A stretch of DNA of 64,000 nucleotides from Helicobacter pylori NQ4053 (GCF_000274605.1 NZ_AKNV01000006.1:1-64000), one strand, 5' to 3'. Counted from the first letter of the stretch, positions 7,604 to 16,800 are shown. Notes: a model not told the origin generated them from the letters alone. Program-made: numbers and translations.

Positions 7604-8773
7604 TCACGATAAGGTTTTAAAGAGATGGGGGTTATTTTTAAAATCTCTGATCGCCTCTTCATAAACCTTTTCAATTTGAATGACTGAATTTTCTAAAGTG
7701 TAGTTTAAAGCGCTTTTAGCGTATTCGTTTTGCATTCTTTCTCTTTCAAGCTTGTTTTCTAACCACCAATCTATTTTAGCGCTCAAATCTTTAGCGTTAT
7801 TAGGCTCAAATAACGATCGTTCATCTAGAGCGAATTGCCTGGTTGCGCTTAAAGGGCTATTAGCGATAACAGGCACAATCCCCACGCTAATAGCCTCTAA
7901 ACACGCAATCGCTTCGCTTTCCACATTGGCTGTGTGCGCATAAAGGGTACAAGTTTTTAAAATCTCTAACAATTCATGGGAATTGACAAACCCAAACTCC
8001 GTTTTTACGCCTAGTTTTTGGGCTAAAAGTTTGATTTTTTTCTCATCAGGCCCTTTGCCTTTGAGCAATAATACAATGTCTTGCTTGTATCGGCTTAAAG
8101 CAATCGCCTTAATGAGAACGCTTTGATTTTTTTCATTAGAATAGCGCCCTACCATAGCGATTTTAAAGGGCGTGGTGTCAAAAAGGCTTTTTTGCGGGTG
8201 TTCAAATTTAAACATGGGATCAAAGCCGTTAGAAATAGCGTATTTTTTCCCTCCATAGTTGTATTTTTCTAATTCTTCTACAATGAATTTTGACGGGCAA
8301 TGGATATGGTGGATATAGCGGTAATGCGAAGATTTAAACCACGAAAAAAGCATGGTGTTTAGCCAAGAAAACCACCCCAATTTCATGTTATAAGAAATAT
8401 GCTCTGGCTGTAAATGGAAAGAGCCAATATAAGGCACTCGCATTTCTCGCGCGATTTTTACGGCTGTTTTTTCTAGCAAAAAAGGCAAATAAGTATGGAT
8501 CATATCCGCTCCCTTAAAAGCCTTCCTTAAGATTTTTTCATCCGGTTTAGCAAAAAGAATGTGTTGTTTGTGTGAAATTTCTGTAACTAGGGGGATATAG
8601 CGCTCTTTAAGGTTGTAATACCCTTCTTCTTCACTCCCTAAATTATCCACATGAGGGGCAACCACTCTCATCACATGCCCTCTTTTTTTCAGCGCTTCAA
8701 AAAAACGAAACGCTGTCATAGAAGTGCCATTACTGGTGTCTTTAAAGCTATCCACGACTAAAGCAATAACCAT
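7604..8773 (-). CDS. cgt: cholesterol alpha-glucosyltransferase
   Basis: 389 aa, GT4-family, GT-B fold glycosyltransferase. It corresponds to HP0421 (also called capJ), which moves glucose from UDP-glucose to host-derived cholesterol at the inner face of the cytoplasmic membrane. The glucosides protect against phagocytosis and shape the envelope. Visible features are the N-terminal Rossmann strand with the DTSNGTS loop, the second domain opening with FKIAMVGRYSNEKNQ, and the acidic EX7E donor motif in ESEAIACLEA. Basic and aromatic N-terminal helices suit peripheral membrane binding. Start ATG lies four bases from the upstream gene's stop, implying co-translation. Confidence 0.92.
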   Translation of the reverse strand: MVIALVVDSFKDTSNGTSMTAFRFFEALKKRGHVMRVVAPHVDNLGSEEEGYYNLKERYIPLVTEISHKQHILFAKPDEKILRKAFKGADMIHTYLPFLLEKTAVKIAREMRVPYIGSFHLQPEHISYNMKLGWFSWLNTMLFSWFKSSHYRYIHHIHCPSKFIVEELEKYNYGGKKYAISNGFDPMFKFEHPQKSLFDTTPFKIAMVGRYSNEKNQSVLIKAIALSRYKQDIVLLLKGKGPDEKKIKLLAQKLGVKTEFGFVNSHELLEILKTCTLYAHTANVESEAIACLEAISVGIVPVIANSPLSATRQFALDERSLFEPNNAKDLSAKIDWWLENKLERERMQNEYAKSALNYTLENSVIQIEKVYEEAIRDFKNNPHLFKTLS

Positions 8774-8777
8774 TTAA

Positions 8778-9206
8778 CTACTCTTCTTTAAAATTGAATT
8801 TAAAAGGCTTTTTATCAAACACCACGATTTCTATCATTCCCTCTAAAACCTGAATGTCTAACACAAACGCCTCTATTTTTATTTCAGCTTTTTTCACGCC
8901 ATCTTGAATGACTTGTGCCTTAATGAGCGCTTCTTGATTCAATTCTAGGGGGGCGTAAAAATTGATGTTATTAGAAACCACCACGCTGTGTCTTTTATTC
9001 AACGCGCACAAGGCCGCATAATTGCACGCAATAAGCACAAACCCGGCATGCACAAAATTTTCTTCATACACCATGCTTTCATTGCCCTTGAAACGCGCAT
9101 GGGCTATATCTTTTTCTAAAACGACTAGTTCAGTGCCAACGCTTGGTTTGAAATTCTTACAAGTCTCTAAAGAGTCATAATCCACATGAACGACTGATTC
9201 TTGCAC
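8778..9206 (-). CDS. hotdog-fold thioesterase-like protein
   Basis: 142 aa. The central helix-containing segment (NFVHAGFVLIACNYAALCALN) followed by beta strands fits the single-hotdog fold of the 4HBT/PaaI group. It corresponds to HP0420, whose Helicobacter felis homologue is known as a hotdog protein. The substrate is unknown; an acyl-thioester is likely. It lies between cmoB and cgt in a tightly packed run, so a role in lipid or envelope metabolism is possible but not shown. Confidence 0.75.
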   Translation of the reverse strand: MQESVVHVDYDSLETCKNFKPSVGTELVVLEKDIAHARFKGNESMVYEENFVHAGFVLIACNYAALCALNKRHSVVVSNNINFYAPLELNQEALIKAQVIQDGVKKAEIKIEAFVLDIQVLEGMIEIVVFDKKPFKFNFKEE

Positions 9207-9222
9207 TATCTTATCCTTTATT

Positions 9223-10008
9223 TTAACGCTTGCTTGGTTTAAGCATCTTAAAATACCCCCTCAAAGGAGCGTCATACCCCTCTAAAGTTTTAGAGTGATC
9301 TGTTTTATCCAAAAAATCTTCTAAACTTTGCCCCAAAATAAAATCCGTTTTACGCTGTTCTTTAGGCGTGGTCTTTAAAACGCTAAGAATCTCAAAATTT
9401 TCAAACCCCACCCTTTCGCACCACCCCTTTAGCGTGCTAACGCTAGGGATAAAATAAACGTTTTTCATTTTAGCATAAGTTTTTTTAGGGCAAAGAGCGA
9501 TGTCTAGGGGCGAATCAATAATAAGCGTATCTAGCACCAGCTCCCCTTTTATCTTTAAAGCATGATACAAGGCTTTTAAAGCCTCTAGCGGGCTTTTTCT
9601 GTGGTATAGCACCCCTAAGCAAAAAATGACATCAAAAGCGTTAGGGTATTTTTCATGCAAACTCTCTACCCCTAAAGACTCATAAATGATCTTTTGTTCT
9701 TTATCAAAAAAGGGGGCTAAAAATTCAAATTGTTTTTTGACTAAAACGCCCGGATCAAACCCCACCAAACTTTTAGGCCCATGTTCTAGCATTTTAAACA
9801 AGTAATAGCCGTTATTGCAACCCACATCAGCCACAACCTTATCTTTTAAAGGAGTGGCGTTTTTGACTAGATCCCATTTAATAGAGCTATCCCATTCGCT
9901 ATCAATCTTGATTTGAGAAATTTCAAAAGGGCCTTTACGCCATGGCCTTAACGCCATGATTTCTTCTAAAAGGGTTTTTGGATTGAATTTATCGTTACAA
10001 ATGAGCAT
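9223..10008 (-). CDS. cmoB: tRNA U34 carboxymethyltransferase CmoB
   Basis: 261 aa, shorter than the ~320 aa of E. coli CmoB because the N-terminal region is reduced. The SAM-type methyltransferase core is clear: VADVGCNNGYYLFKM (motif I) and IFCLGVLYHRKSP. CmoB transfers the carboxymethyl group from carboxy-SAM to 5-hydroxyuridine at tRNA position 34, giving the cmo5U precursor that widens wobble reading. The donor-making enzyme CmoA is also in this window at 43585. Corresponds to HP0419. Confidence 0.88.
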   Translation of the reverse strand: MLICNDKFNPKTLLEEIMALRPWRKGPFEISQIKIDSEWDSSIKWDLVKNATPLKDKVVADVGCNNGYYLFKMLEHGPKSLVGFDPGVLVKKQFEFLAPFFDKEQKIIYESLGVESLHEKYPNAFDVIFCLGVLYHRKSPLEALKALYHALKIKGELVLDTLIIDSPLDIALCPKKTYAKMKNVYFIPSVSTLKGWCERVGFENFEILSVLKTTPKEQRKTDFILGQSLEDFLDKTDHSKTLEGYDAPLRGYFKMLKPSKR

Positions 10009-10011
10009 GAC

Positions 10012-11031
10012 TTACCATAGCGTGGGGGTTTTTTTAAAAAGAGGGGGGTTTAAAAGGGATTCTAAATGATGAGAGCTAATCCCATAAATAAAAGCGAAAT
10101 TAAACGCTAAATTTTTTAATTGCTCTTTTAAGTTGTTTTGAGTGGTGTAAAAATAAGGGTTATTTTTTTCAAAGAAAGCCGCGCTGTTTTTACGACAAAA
10201 CACGACAATTTTCCCCCACGATAAAGTCTCAAGGGCTTTTTGAAGCATCATTTCAAACAATTCTTTTGAAGTCTCAGCAACAACCACCCTTGCCGTTGCG
10301 CCATAAGGGGCTATTTCTAAATTTTTATTCACAAAAAAGGGTTTGCAATGATCTAAAGCAGGTTCTTTCTTGCTTAAAAGATTCAAATCAAATTCAATTT
10401 GTAATTTTTCGCACAATTGAATGACTCTTTTTAAAGGCTCTAAAAAGACGCATGGCATTTTTAATTCATACTCTTGTTTTTCATAGACTAAAGCGCTGCA
10501 AAAAAACGATTGGTTGAGAACAATCAACCGGCTTTCTTTTAGATCGTCTTTCAAATCTTCTTTCAAGCGCTCTTGCTTGTAAAACAAATGAAGCCACTCC
10601 AATTTATCAAAAAACGCTATTTTACACCCCTCTATAATGAATAAATCTTCAAGACTCTCTTTCAAGCACCACACAAAATCGCTCACGATGATTTTAGAAG
10701 CGATCTCTAATTCTATGGGGCTTAGTAACGCCCCGACCACGCGCTCATTCAACAAGCAAAATTTAAACAAATGATTCAAAGAATGCTCTATATCTTTAAG
10801 CTTGATCCATGCCACATCCCTATCGCTTAAAGGATATTCTCCTGCGTATAAAATCCCATAAGCCCCTAACTCTAAAGCTTTAGGAATGAGCGCATGATCT
10901 TTAGCGGCAAATAAAGAGCCTTTTTGTACCTTATTTAAAGACAAAACAATAGAATTAAAATAGCTGATTGAGGGCGTGTTTTGCAATTCGCCCAAACTCA
11001 ATTCTACGGCTTCATTCACCCCTAATCGCAT
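10012..11031 (-). CDS. hypothetical protein with a MurF-like N-terminal region
   Basis: 339 aa, no signal peptide. Residues about 25-65 (VQKGSLFAAKDHALIPKALE, then a GA.G.LYA strand) resemble the N-terminal UDP-binding domain of Mur ligases ('v.pGdlFvA....hdgh.fi..A...GA'). I see no ATP-binding GTxGKT loop, so it is not an active Mur ligase. The middle and C-terminus are unassigned. It corresponds to HP0418. It abuts metG exactly: the ATG follows the metG stop without a gap, so the two are translationally coupled. Function unknown. Confidence 0.6.
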   Translation of the reverse strand: MRLGVNEAVELSLGELQNTPSISYFNSIVLSLNKVQKGSLFAAKDHALIPKALELGAYGILYAGEYPLSDRDVAWIKLKDIEHSLNHLFKFCLLNERVVGALLSPIELEIASKIIVSDFVWCLKESLEDLFIIEGCKIAFFDKLEWLHLFYKQERLKEDLKDDLKESRLIVLNQSFFCSALVYEKQEYELKMPCVFLEPLKRVIQLCEKLQIEFDLNLLSKKEPALDHCKPFFVNKNLEIAPYGATARVVVAETSKELFEMMLQKALETLSWGKIVVFCRKNSAAFFEKNNPYFYTTQNNLKEQLKNLAFNFAFIYGISSHHLESLLNPPLFKKTPTLW

Positions 11032-11316
11032 TTAACTGATCAAACTTCCTGCGATTTTTTCTTTGGTAGGGCTGATTAAAGCCAAATTATCATTATCTCG
11101 CACCGCTAAAATCATGCCCTCACTCATTTCGCCCATAAGCTTTGCAGGTTTTAAATTAGCCACCACGCACACCATTTGACCTACCAAACTTTCAGGCTCA
11201 TAATCCAAAGCGATCCCTGAGATGATCTGCCTCAAACGATTTTCGCCTAAATCCACTTTTAAGCGCAGTAATTTATTGGATTTTTCAATCCTTTGAGCTT
11301 CTTTAATAAGCCCCAC
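11032..11316 (-). pseudogene. metG: metG 3' part: tRNA-binding domain out of frame with the body
   Basis: This frame encodes 94 residues of the C-terminal EMAP/Trbp111-like tRNA-binding and dimerisation domain of methionyl-tRNA synthetase (KVDLGENRLRQIISGIAL). The true domain begins further upstream: adding one A to an A8 tract (minus strand, 11392-11399) joins it to the body and restores an EDFKKVEIKVG-like link. The joined protein would be about 648 aa, the usual H. pylori length. The GTG at 11316 is only where this open frame begins, not a proven start. It is listed as broken because in this sequence it is separated from the catalytic part. Confidence 0.8.
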
Positions 11317-11324
11317 TTTAATCT

Positions 11325-12977
11325 CTACTTTTTTGAAATCCTCAATGCCGATATAGTTTTCTTGTGTTGGTGGGGCTTTTTCTTTTTCTGCTTTTTTTTC
11401 TTTTCGTTTTTTTCTGTTTTTTCTGGTAGGGCTTCTTTTTCCACTTTTTCCATTTTACAAAATAAAGGCTCGGTGTCTTGTAAAATCATGTCTTGTAAAT
11501 TTTTAGCTTTAAAAAAGCGTTCGTAATTATTGGGTGTGATTTCTACATGAAAAGCGCTCGCTAATTTCATAGCGCTCTTTGGCATGAACGCATAGAGCAA
11601 AAAGCTTGATTGCAACAGTGCGTTTGCGATCAAGCTCAATAAGGCTTCTAGTTTTTCTGATTCGTTGTTTTTGTGCAAAACCCACGGCTCTTCTTTAGCG
11701 ATGAGTTTATTCAAAAAATCATAAATATTAAACAATTCCTCTAAAGCTTTATGCAATTGCATTTTAGGCACAAAAGAATTAGCGTTATCTAAAATTTGAT
11801 GCGCTTTTTCTAGCTCTTTAGAATAATAAGCGGTGATTTTTGCGCTTTTTAGAGAATAATTGAAATATTTTTTAGCCATGCCTAGCAAGCGATTCAACAA
11901 ATTCCCCAAATCGTTATTCAAATTCGCATTAATCCTTTCTACTAACGCTTTTTTAGAAAAATCCCCATCTTGCCCAAAAGGCACCTCACGCAATAAAAAA
12001 TAACGCAATTCTTCAATCCCATACTCCATGGCGAGCTTTTGAGCGTCTAAAACATTACCCAAGCTCTTACTCATTTTCACGCCCTCTATCGTCCACCACC
12101 CATGCACGCAAAGCTGTTTGAATAAGGGCAAATTCAAACTCATCAAAAAAGCCGGCCAATAAATGGCATGGAAACGCAAAATATCCTTACCCACAATATG
12201 CCTAGCGCATTCAAAATGCGCCATTTTATCGTCTAAACCATTCAAATACCCTAACGCGCTCGCATAATTCAATAAAGCGTCTAACCAAACATACACCACA
12301 TGTTTAGGATCGTTCATTTTTTTAGGCAAAGGAATGCCCCATTCAAAGCTCGTGCGCGTGATAGACAGATCCAATAAACCCTGCTCAATAAAAGAAGTTA
12401 CCTCATTTTTACGATAAATAGGCAAAATCGCTTCAGGGTTTTTAGCGTAAAACTCCAATAAAGGCTTTTCATACGCGCTCAATTTAAAAAAATAACTCTC
12501 TTCTTCTAAAAGCGTGGTCTCCCTCAAGCAATCAGGGCATAGGACTTTATCGTTCGTGTTGTCCGCTTTAGAAATCGCGCAATAACTCTCACAGCTCACG
12601 CAATAATACCCGCTATAAGTGCCTTTATAAATATCCCCTTTTTCAAACATGATTTCAAAGGCGTTTTGCACGCATTTTTGATGCTCGCTGTCTGTGGTGC
12701 GGATAAAACCATCATAATCTAAATTGAAAAAATCCCACTGGTTTTTAAAAATCGCGCTAATGCTATCGGCGTAAGCTTTAGGGCTTTGATTTCTCAATCT
12801 CGCACTTTGTTCGATCTTTTGCCCATGCTCATCGGTGCCGGTTAAAAAAAAGACTTCTTCGCCTTGAAGCGTGTAATACTTCTTTAAAGTGTCCGCAATC
12901 AAAGTCGTATAAGCATGGCCAATATGAGGGACATCATTCACATAATAAATGGGGGTTGTGATCAGTGATTTTTGCAT
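11325..12977 (-). CDS. metG: methionyl-tRNA synthetase, catalytic and anticodon domains (frameshifted C-terminus)
   Basis: The 550-aa frame holds the class I synthetase body. It has HIGH-type PHIGHAYTT near residue 17, a zinc-knuckle region (CVSCESYCAI and CPDC), and KMSKS in GVKMSKSLGN. It is essential for charging both Met-tRNAs. About 30 residues before the end it enters a Lys-rich low-complexity linker, where an A8 tract shifts the frame and gives the aberrant tail KPHQHKKTISALRISKK. The tRNA-binding tail that should follow lies at 11032-11316. The catalytic protein may work without the tail, or slippage at the A tract may restore it. A sequencing indel is equally possible. Upstream of the ATG the Shine-Dalgarno is weak. 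Confidence 0.93.
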   Translation of the reverse strand: MQKSLITTPIYYVNDVPHIGHAYTTLIADTLKKYYTLQGEEVFFLTGTDEHGQKIEQSARLRNQSPKAYADSISAIFKNQWDFFNLDYDGFIRTTDSEHQKCVQNAFEIMFEKGDIYKGTYSGYYCVSCESYCAISKADNTNDKVLCPDCLRETTLLEEESYFFKLSAYEKPLLEFYAKNPEAILPIYRKNEVTSFIEQGLLDLSITRTSFEWGIPLPKKMNDPKHVVYVWLDALLNYASALGYLNGLDDKMAHFECARHIVGKDILRFHAIYWPAFLMSLNLPLFKQLCVHGWWTIEGVKMSKSLGNVLDAQKLAMEYGIEELRYFLLREVPFGQDGDFSKKALVERINANLNNDLGNLLNRLLGMAKKYFNYSLKSAKITAYYSKELEKAHQILDNANSFVPKMQLHKALEELFNIYDFLNKLIAKEEPWVLHKNNESEKLEALLSLIANALLQSSFLLYAFMPKSAMKLASAFHVEITPNNYERFFKAKNLQDMILQDTEPLFCKMEKVEKEALPEKTEKNEKKKKQKKKKPHQHKKTISALRISKK

Positions 12978-13098
12978 CTTTATAATCGTGTTACCTTAAA
13001 TTTGTTTAAATCTCTTAATTTTAACATGCTTTTAAAAATTTAGAGAATAGAGGTTGAATTTATGCTTATTTGTGGGGTGTTTTTAGCTTAAAATTCAT

Positions 13099-13104
13099 TA
13101 TAAT
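13099..13104 (+). promoter_or_regulatory. -10 box of cfa
   Basis: A perfect TATAAT lies 42 bases upstream of the chosen cfa ATG, giving a leader of about 35 nt with an AAGGA site. Confidence 0.6.
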
Positions 13105-13146
13105 TAACGCTCAAAAAATTGAAAAATGAGTTCAAGGAATAGACAG

Positions 13147-14316
13147 ATGATTTCAAAATTTTTGCTCAAAAGCATGTTCAAGCAGTGGAAAAACGGCGAT
13201 TATCAGGTCGTTTTTTGGGATAATAGCGTTTATAGGAATGGCGAACATTCGCCTAAATTCACCCTTAAAATCCATCGCCCCCTGAAATTTAGCGATATTA
13301 AAAAAGACATGTCTTTGACGATCGCTGAGGCTTATATGGACGGCGTGATTGATATTGAAGGCTCTATGGATGAGGTGATGCACTCTTTGTATTTGCAAAC
13401 CAATTATGAGCATTTGCACAAACATGATAACGCTAAAGCTATCCAAAAACCTGTCAAAGAAAGCTCCAACATTTCTAAACATTACGATTTAGGGAATGAC
13501 TTTTATTCTATCTGGCTGGATGAAACCTTAAGCTATTCATGCGCGTATTTCAAAAAAGACGATGACACCCTCCATGCCGCCCAACTCCAAAAATTAGATC
13601 ACACTTTAAAAAAGCTCCACCTAAAGCCTGGCGAAAAACTGCTGGATATAGGCTGTGGTTGGGGCTATCTCTCTGTAAAAGCCGCGCAAGAATACGGGGC
13701 GGAAGTGATGGGGATCACCATTTCTAGCGAGCAATACAAACAGGCTAACAAACGAGTCCAAGAGTTAGGGCTAGAGGATAAAGTAACGATCAAGTTATTG
13801 AATTACCAGGATTTAGATGGGCGCTTATACCGCTTTGATAAGGTGGTGAGCGTGGGCATGTTTGAGCATGTGGGTAAGGATAATTTGCCCTTTTATTTCA
13901 AAAAAGTTAAAGAAGTGTTGAAGAGAGGCGGGATGTTTTTGCTCCACTCCATTTTATGCTGTTTTGAAGGCAAGACTAACGCATGGGTGGATAAATACAT
14001 CTTCCCGGGCGGTTATTTGCCCTCTTTAAGAGAAGTGATGAGCGTGATGAGCGAATGCGACTTCCACTTGCTCATGGCTGAAAGCTTACGCATCCATTAC
14101 GCTAAGACTTTAGACATTTGGCGAGACAACTTCAACCACAATCTAGACCAAGTGAAAAGACTCGGCTATGACGAACGCTTTATCCGCATGTGGGATCTGT
14201 ATTTAAGGACTTGCGCTTCCGCTTTCAGGGTGGGGAGCGCGGATTTATTCCAATTGCTCTTAACCAACAGCGTGGATAACACTTTCCCCTTAACCAAAGA
14301 ATACATCTACCAATAA
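13147..14316 (+). CDS. cfa: cyclopropane-fatty-acyl-phospholipid synthase
   Basis: 389 aa from the ATG at 13147, chosen because AAGGAA precedes it by 8-9 bases; the upstream in-frame ATG at 13126 lacks a good site. The SAM-binding motif DIGCGWGYLSVKAA and the family's VSVGMFEHVG segment are intact. The N-terminal lipid-binding domain and C-terminal helices are of normal size. It methylenates unsaturated acyl chains of membrane phospholipids to cyclopropane fatty acids, abundant in H. pylori and linked to acid tolerance. Corresponds to HP0416. Divergent from metG. Confidence 0.95.
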   Translation: MISKFLLKSMFKQWKNGDYQVVFWDNSVYRNGEHSPKFTLKIHRPLKFSDIKKDMSLTIAEAYMDGVIDIEGSMDEVMHSLYLQTNYEHLHKHDNAKAIQKPVKESSNISKHYDLGNDFYSIWLDETLSYSCAYFKKDDDTLHAAQLQKLDHTLKKLHLKPGEKLLDIGCGWGYLSVKAAQEYGAEVMGITISSEQYKQANKRVQELGLEDKVTIKLLNYQDLDGRLYRFDKVVSVGMFEHVGKDNLPFYFKKVKEVLKRGGMFLLHSILCCFEGKTNAWVDKYIFPGGYLPSLREVMSVMSECDFHLLMAESLRIHYAKTLDIWRDNFNHNLDQVKRLGYDERFIRMWDLYLRTCASAFRVGSADLFQLLLTNSVDNTFPLTKEYIYQ

Positions 14317-14325
14317 TTGCAAGTT

Positions 14326-16209
14326 TTAGATTTTAGCCCCTTCTTTCAGGCTAACTTCTGGCAAACTCTCCACATACAAACTCTGTGATGGGAAAGCAAA
14401 ACTCAAATGGTGCTTTTCTACAATCCCCATGATTTTTAGCATCACGTCTTCTTTGACTTCTAGCCACTCTTCCCAAACCACCGTCTTAGAAAAGCAATAC
14501 ACCAAAATATTAATAGAGCTGTCCGCAAACTGATCTAAAAAGACAAACAGATTGTTTTTATACCCTAAAAAATCATCAATAGAAACAATATCTTTTTTAA
14601 ACATGTAGCGGTAATCGCTCGCGTTTTGCAAAGCGCTATCGGCTCCATTAGCGATTTTAGGGTGGTTTTCTAACATTTCTTTAATGTCTTTCACGCAAAG
14701 CTGTAAAGCGCTTTGACTGGAGCTATAAGTTAAACCTATTTCCATTTTAATACGCCTCCCCACTTTACGCCGGCTCCAATTCCTGATGGGTTTTCCGGCC
14801 AATTCTGAATTAGGCACGGACAAAAGAGCGTTGTCAAAGGCTCTGATCGTGGTGCGCCTTAACCCCATTTCCACCACCGTGCCCTCCACTTCACCGCACA
14901 CGATCCAATCCCCTTGAGAAAACGAATTGTCTAACAATAAAATGACAGAAGCAAAAAAATTCGCCAACACATCTTTAACCGCCAAAGCCACCGCTAACCC
15001 CCCAATCCCTAAAGAAGCGATGATGGCTGAAACGTTAAACCCTAGTTGTTTCAAAACCCCTAAAAGCGCGACAATAAAAATCAAAAAATACACGACTTTT
15101 AAAATCAAGTTGATCACTTCTTTTCTAAAATTGTGCGTGCTTTTGGTAGCCATATTGGTAACCAACGCTTCCCCATAGCCTTTAAAGAGTGCTATCACTA
15201 ACCATGCTAAAAGCATGATATACACCGCGCCCACCCACATAGAAACTTTAGGGGGCGATGCGTTAGGGTAGTAGAAAATGTCTAAAGCCACATCGCAACT
15301 GAATAAGGCCAAAAAGACAGAAACCGGCGAAACAATGCTGCTTTGCACATTGACATGCATTTTTTTATTGCGCTGCATGATTTCAAAAATACGATCTAAT
15401 AATAAGGCTAAAAGCCAAGTGATCAATTTCCTTAAACCTAACAATAAGGCTAAAATCGTCAAAGCAAGCACAATCTTACTCACTTGCAAGCTATGGGTTG
15501 TGAAAGGCAAAACCTTGCTGATTTTGTTTAACACAAAATCCATATTCACTTCCATGATCAAGTTCTTGGGAAGCACTTCTTTAGGGTGGTTTTTAATGTA
15601 ACGCAAGACTTCGGTATAAGTGTTCAAACGCAATTCATAATCGCTAAACATCTGCTCTAATTCATGCATTTTGACATTGTCTAAATTTTTAGGGAAAGTG
15701 TAGAGTTTGAATTGCCCTAAACGCAAAAGAAAAGCATCGCTGATACTTTCCACATCTTTTTGTTCGCTAAAAATATCAATACTGCTCCTGATTTTATCTA
15801 TAAAACGATACAAAATTTCATCTATCAACAAAATATCTAAAGACAATCTATCTTTCATGAAAGTGTAGAAATCATCGCCCTTAATGCTTTTAGACAAACG
15901 CTTTTTGATTTTTTCCTGCTCTTTTAAATTTTGATTGATATCAATCCCGATCTTATCCCTTTCATTCAACACTTTAGAAGTCAAACTTTTAATCAAGTCG
16001 TTCTTTTGGGTGTTATACAGAGAGACTTCAGCACTTCTTTCAGGGTTTTTTTTGTAAGTTTCAATGACTTGATTGAGTTGGTTGATTTGATTGAAAATCA
16101 AAAACAAATCCACCGCATCTGTTTCATGCTCTTCAACCGCTCTCAAAGGATTTAAAAAGAGCGATAATACCAATACCCACCGCAATAATAAACGCATGCG
16201 AAACCCCAC
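14326..16209 (-). CDS. MscS-family mechanosensitive ion channel
   Basis: 627 aa. An N-terminal signal-like helix leads into a long charged, helical periplasmic region (about 25-240). A membrane part with four or more segments (about 245-410) follows. The pore-lining TM3 is GLAVALAVKDVLANFFASV, and the beta domain begins VEGTVVEMGLRRTTIR, with the NSELAGKPIRNWSR stretch. The cytoplasmic domain closes the protein. It is larger than E. coli MscS, nearer the MscK-like extended class. It should release solutes on hypo-osmotic shock. Corresponds to HP0415. Converges with cfa with only 9 bases between stops. Confidence 0.9.
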   Translation of the reverse strand: MGFRMRLLLRWVLVLSLFLNPLRAVEEHETDAVDLFLIFNQINQLNQVIETYKKNPERSAEVSLYNTQKNDLIKSLTSKVLNERDKIGIDINQNLKEQEKIKKRLSKSIKGDDFYTFMKDRLSLDILLIDEILYRFIDKIRSSIDIFSEQKDVESISDAFLLRLGQFKLYTFPKNLDNVKMHELEQMFSDYELRLNTYTEVLRYIKNHPKEVLPKNLIMEVNMDFVLNKISKVLPFTTHSLQVSKIVLALTILALLLGLRKLITWLLALLLDRIFEIMQRNKKMHVNVQSSIVSPVSVFLALFSCDVALDIFYYPNASPPKVSMWVGAVYIMLLAWLVIALFKGYGEALVTNMATKSTHNFRKEVINLILKVVYFLIFIVALLGVLKQLGFNVSAIIASLGIGGLAVALAVKDVLANFFASVILLLDNSFSQGDWIVCGEVEGTVVEMGLRRTTIRAFDNALLSVPNSELAGKPIRNWSRRKVGRRIKMEIGLTYSSSQSALQLCVKDIKEMLENHPKIANGADSALQNASDYRYMFKKDIVSIDDFLGYKNNLFVFLDQFADSSINILVYCFSKTVVWEEWLEVKEDVMLKIMGIVEKHHLSFAFPSQSLYVESLPEVSLKEGAKI

Positions 16210-16455
16210 TCAAACAAGATAAAATCTTTCTCATAATTTCTAGCGATTATACCAAAAATTAGAAACGCTTCGCCCCATAAAGTTGGCCATGCAGTTTGAA
16301 AGCGCTTTTTATTTATCCCTAAAAAGCGGGCTTTATCCCAATTGTGAGCCTCTTTTCAGATCGCTATATTGCTTGATGCGATGCTTTGAGTATTTTTACA
16401 TTTTATGATTGAAATTCAATTAAAAACGGAGCCTTAATTTTTAACAAGTCTTGCT

Positions 16456-16545
16456 TTATTTAATATTTTTATAGTAGGATTTTGCATAGGTCGTAGTCAA
16501 AAAGCTTTCCCTGTTCGGTGCGATAAAGTCACGGATAATGTGCAT
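16456..16545 (-). CDS. possible 29-aa microprotein
   Basis: An open frame with ATG encodes a 29-residue basic, hydrophilic peptide that ends FLTTTYAKSYYKNIK. No convincing ribosome binding site precedes it, and no homologue is known to me. It may be the remnant of a longer gene: adjacent frames also read as plausible protein for short stretches. Confidence 0.2.
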   Translation of the reverse strand: MHIIRDFIAPNRESFLTTTYAKSYYKNIK

Positions 16546-16672
16546 GTCTTTTATTCTTATTACATGTTTCACTTTTTAGGTTTTTATAACCGCTTTTATT
16601 GAATGTTTCCATGTAAGATCTGTGTTTTAGAGATTTCCAACCCTACCACTTGTCATTGGGCTATTTTAATGA

Positions 16673-16771
16673 TCAATCTTTAGAAGAAAAAACCATAAAG
16701 ATGTAGTATCCTATGCCTATAAGAAAAACAAGAATCAAGAAAATGAGTAATCCCCACTCTAAGAAATCCAT
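16673..16771 (-). CDS. 32-aa single-pass membrane microprotein downstream of tRNA-Arg
   Basis: The frame encodes 32 residues: a short acidic/aromatic start (MDFLEWG), a hydrophobic span of about 20 residues rich in Leu, Ile, Phe and Gly, and a polar end (FSSKD). An AGAGGAG purine run lies directly before the ATG, though very close to it (two bases from AGGAG). The start lies 30 bases after the 3' end of tRNA-Arg(UCU) on the same strand, so it could be made from the tail of the tRNA transcript. It resembles small accessory subunits of membrane complexes in size and shape only. Not in the set of genes I recognise. Confidence 0.5.
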   Translation of the reverse strand: MDFLEWGLLIFLILVFLIGIGYYIFMVFSSKD

Positions 16772-16800
16772 AACTCCTCTTTAAAGAATGTCAAAAGTGG

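Larger units (their letters stand above)
16210..16799. other. 590-base interval with only short candidate ORFs
   Basis: No conventional gene is present between the mscS-type gene and the tRNA cluster. Two short minus-strand frames are worth recording (16456-16545 and 16673-16771). In strain 26695, as I recall, IS605-type genes lie near here; no transposase fragment or IS end can be seen in this window. Confidence 0.55.

Noticed and set aside
13126-13146. Seven-residue N-terminal extension of cfa
   Set aside because: The upstream ATG lacks a ribosome site, while AAGGAA is well placed for 13147.
16210-16799. IS605/IS200 remnant
   Set aside because: Other strains have such an element near here, but no transposase fragment, end structure or target duplication is visible.
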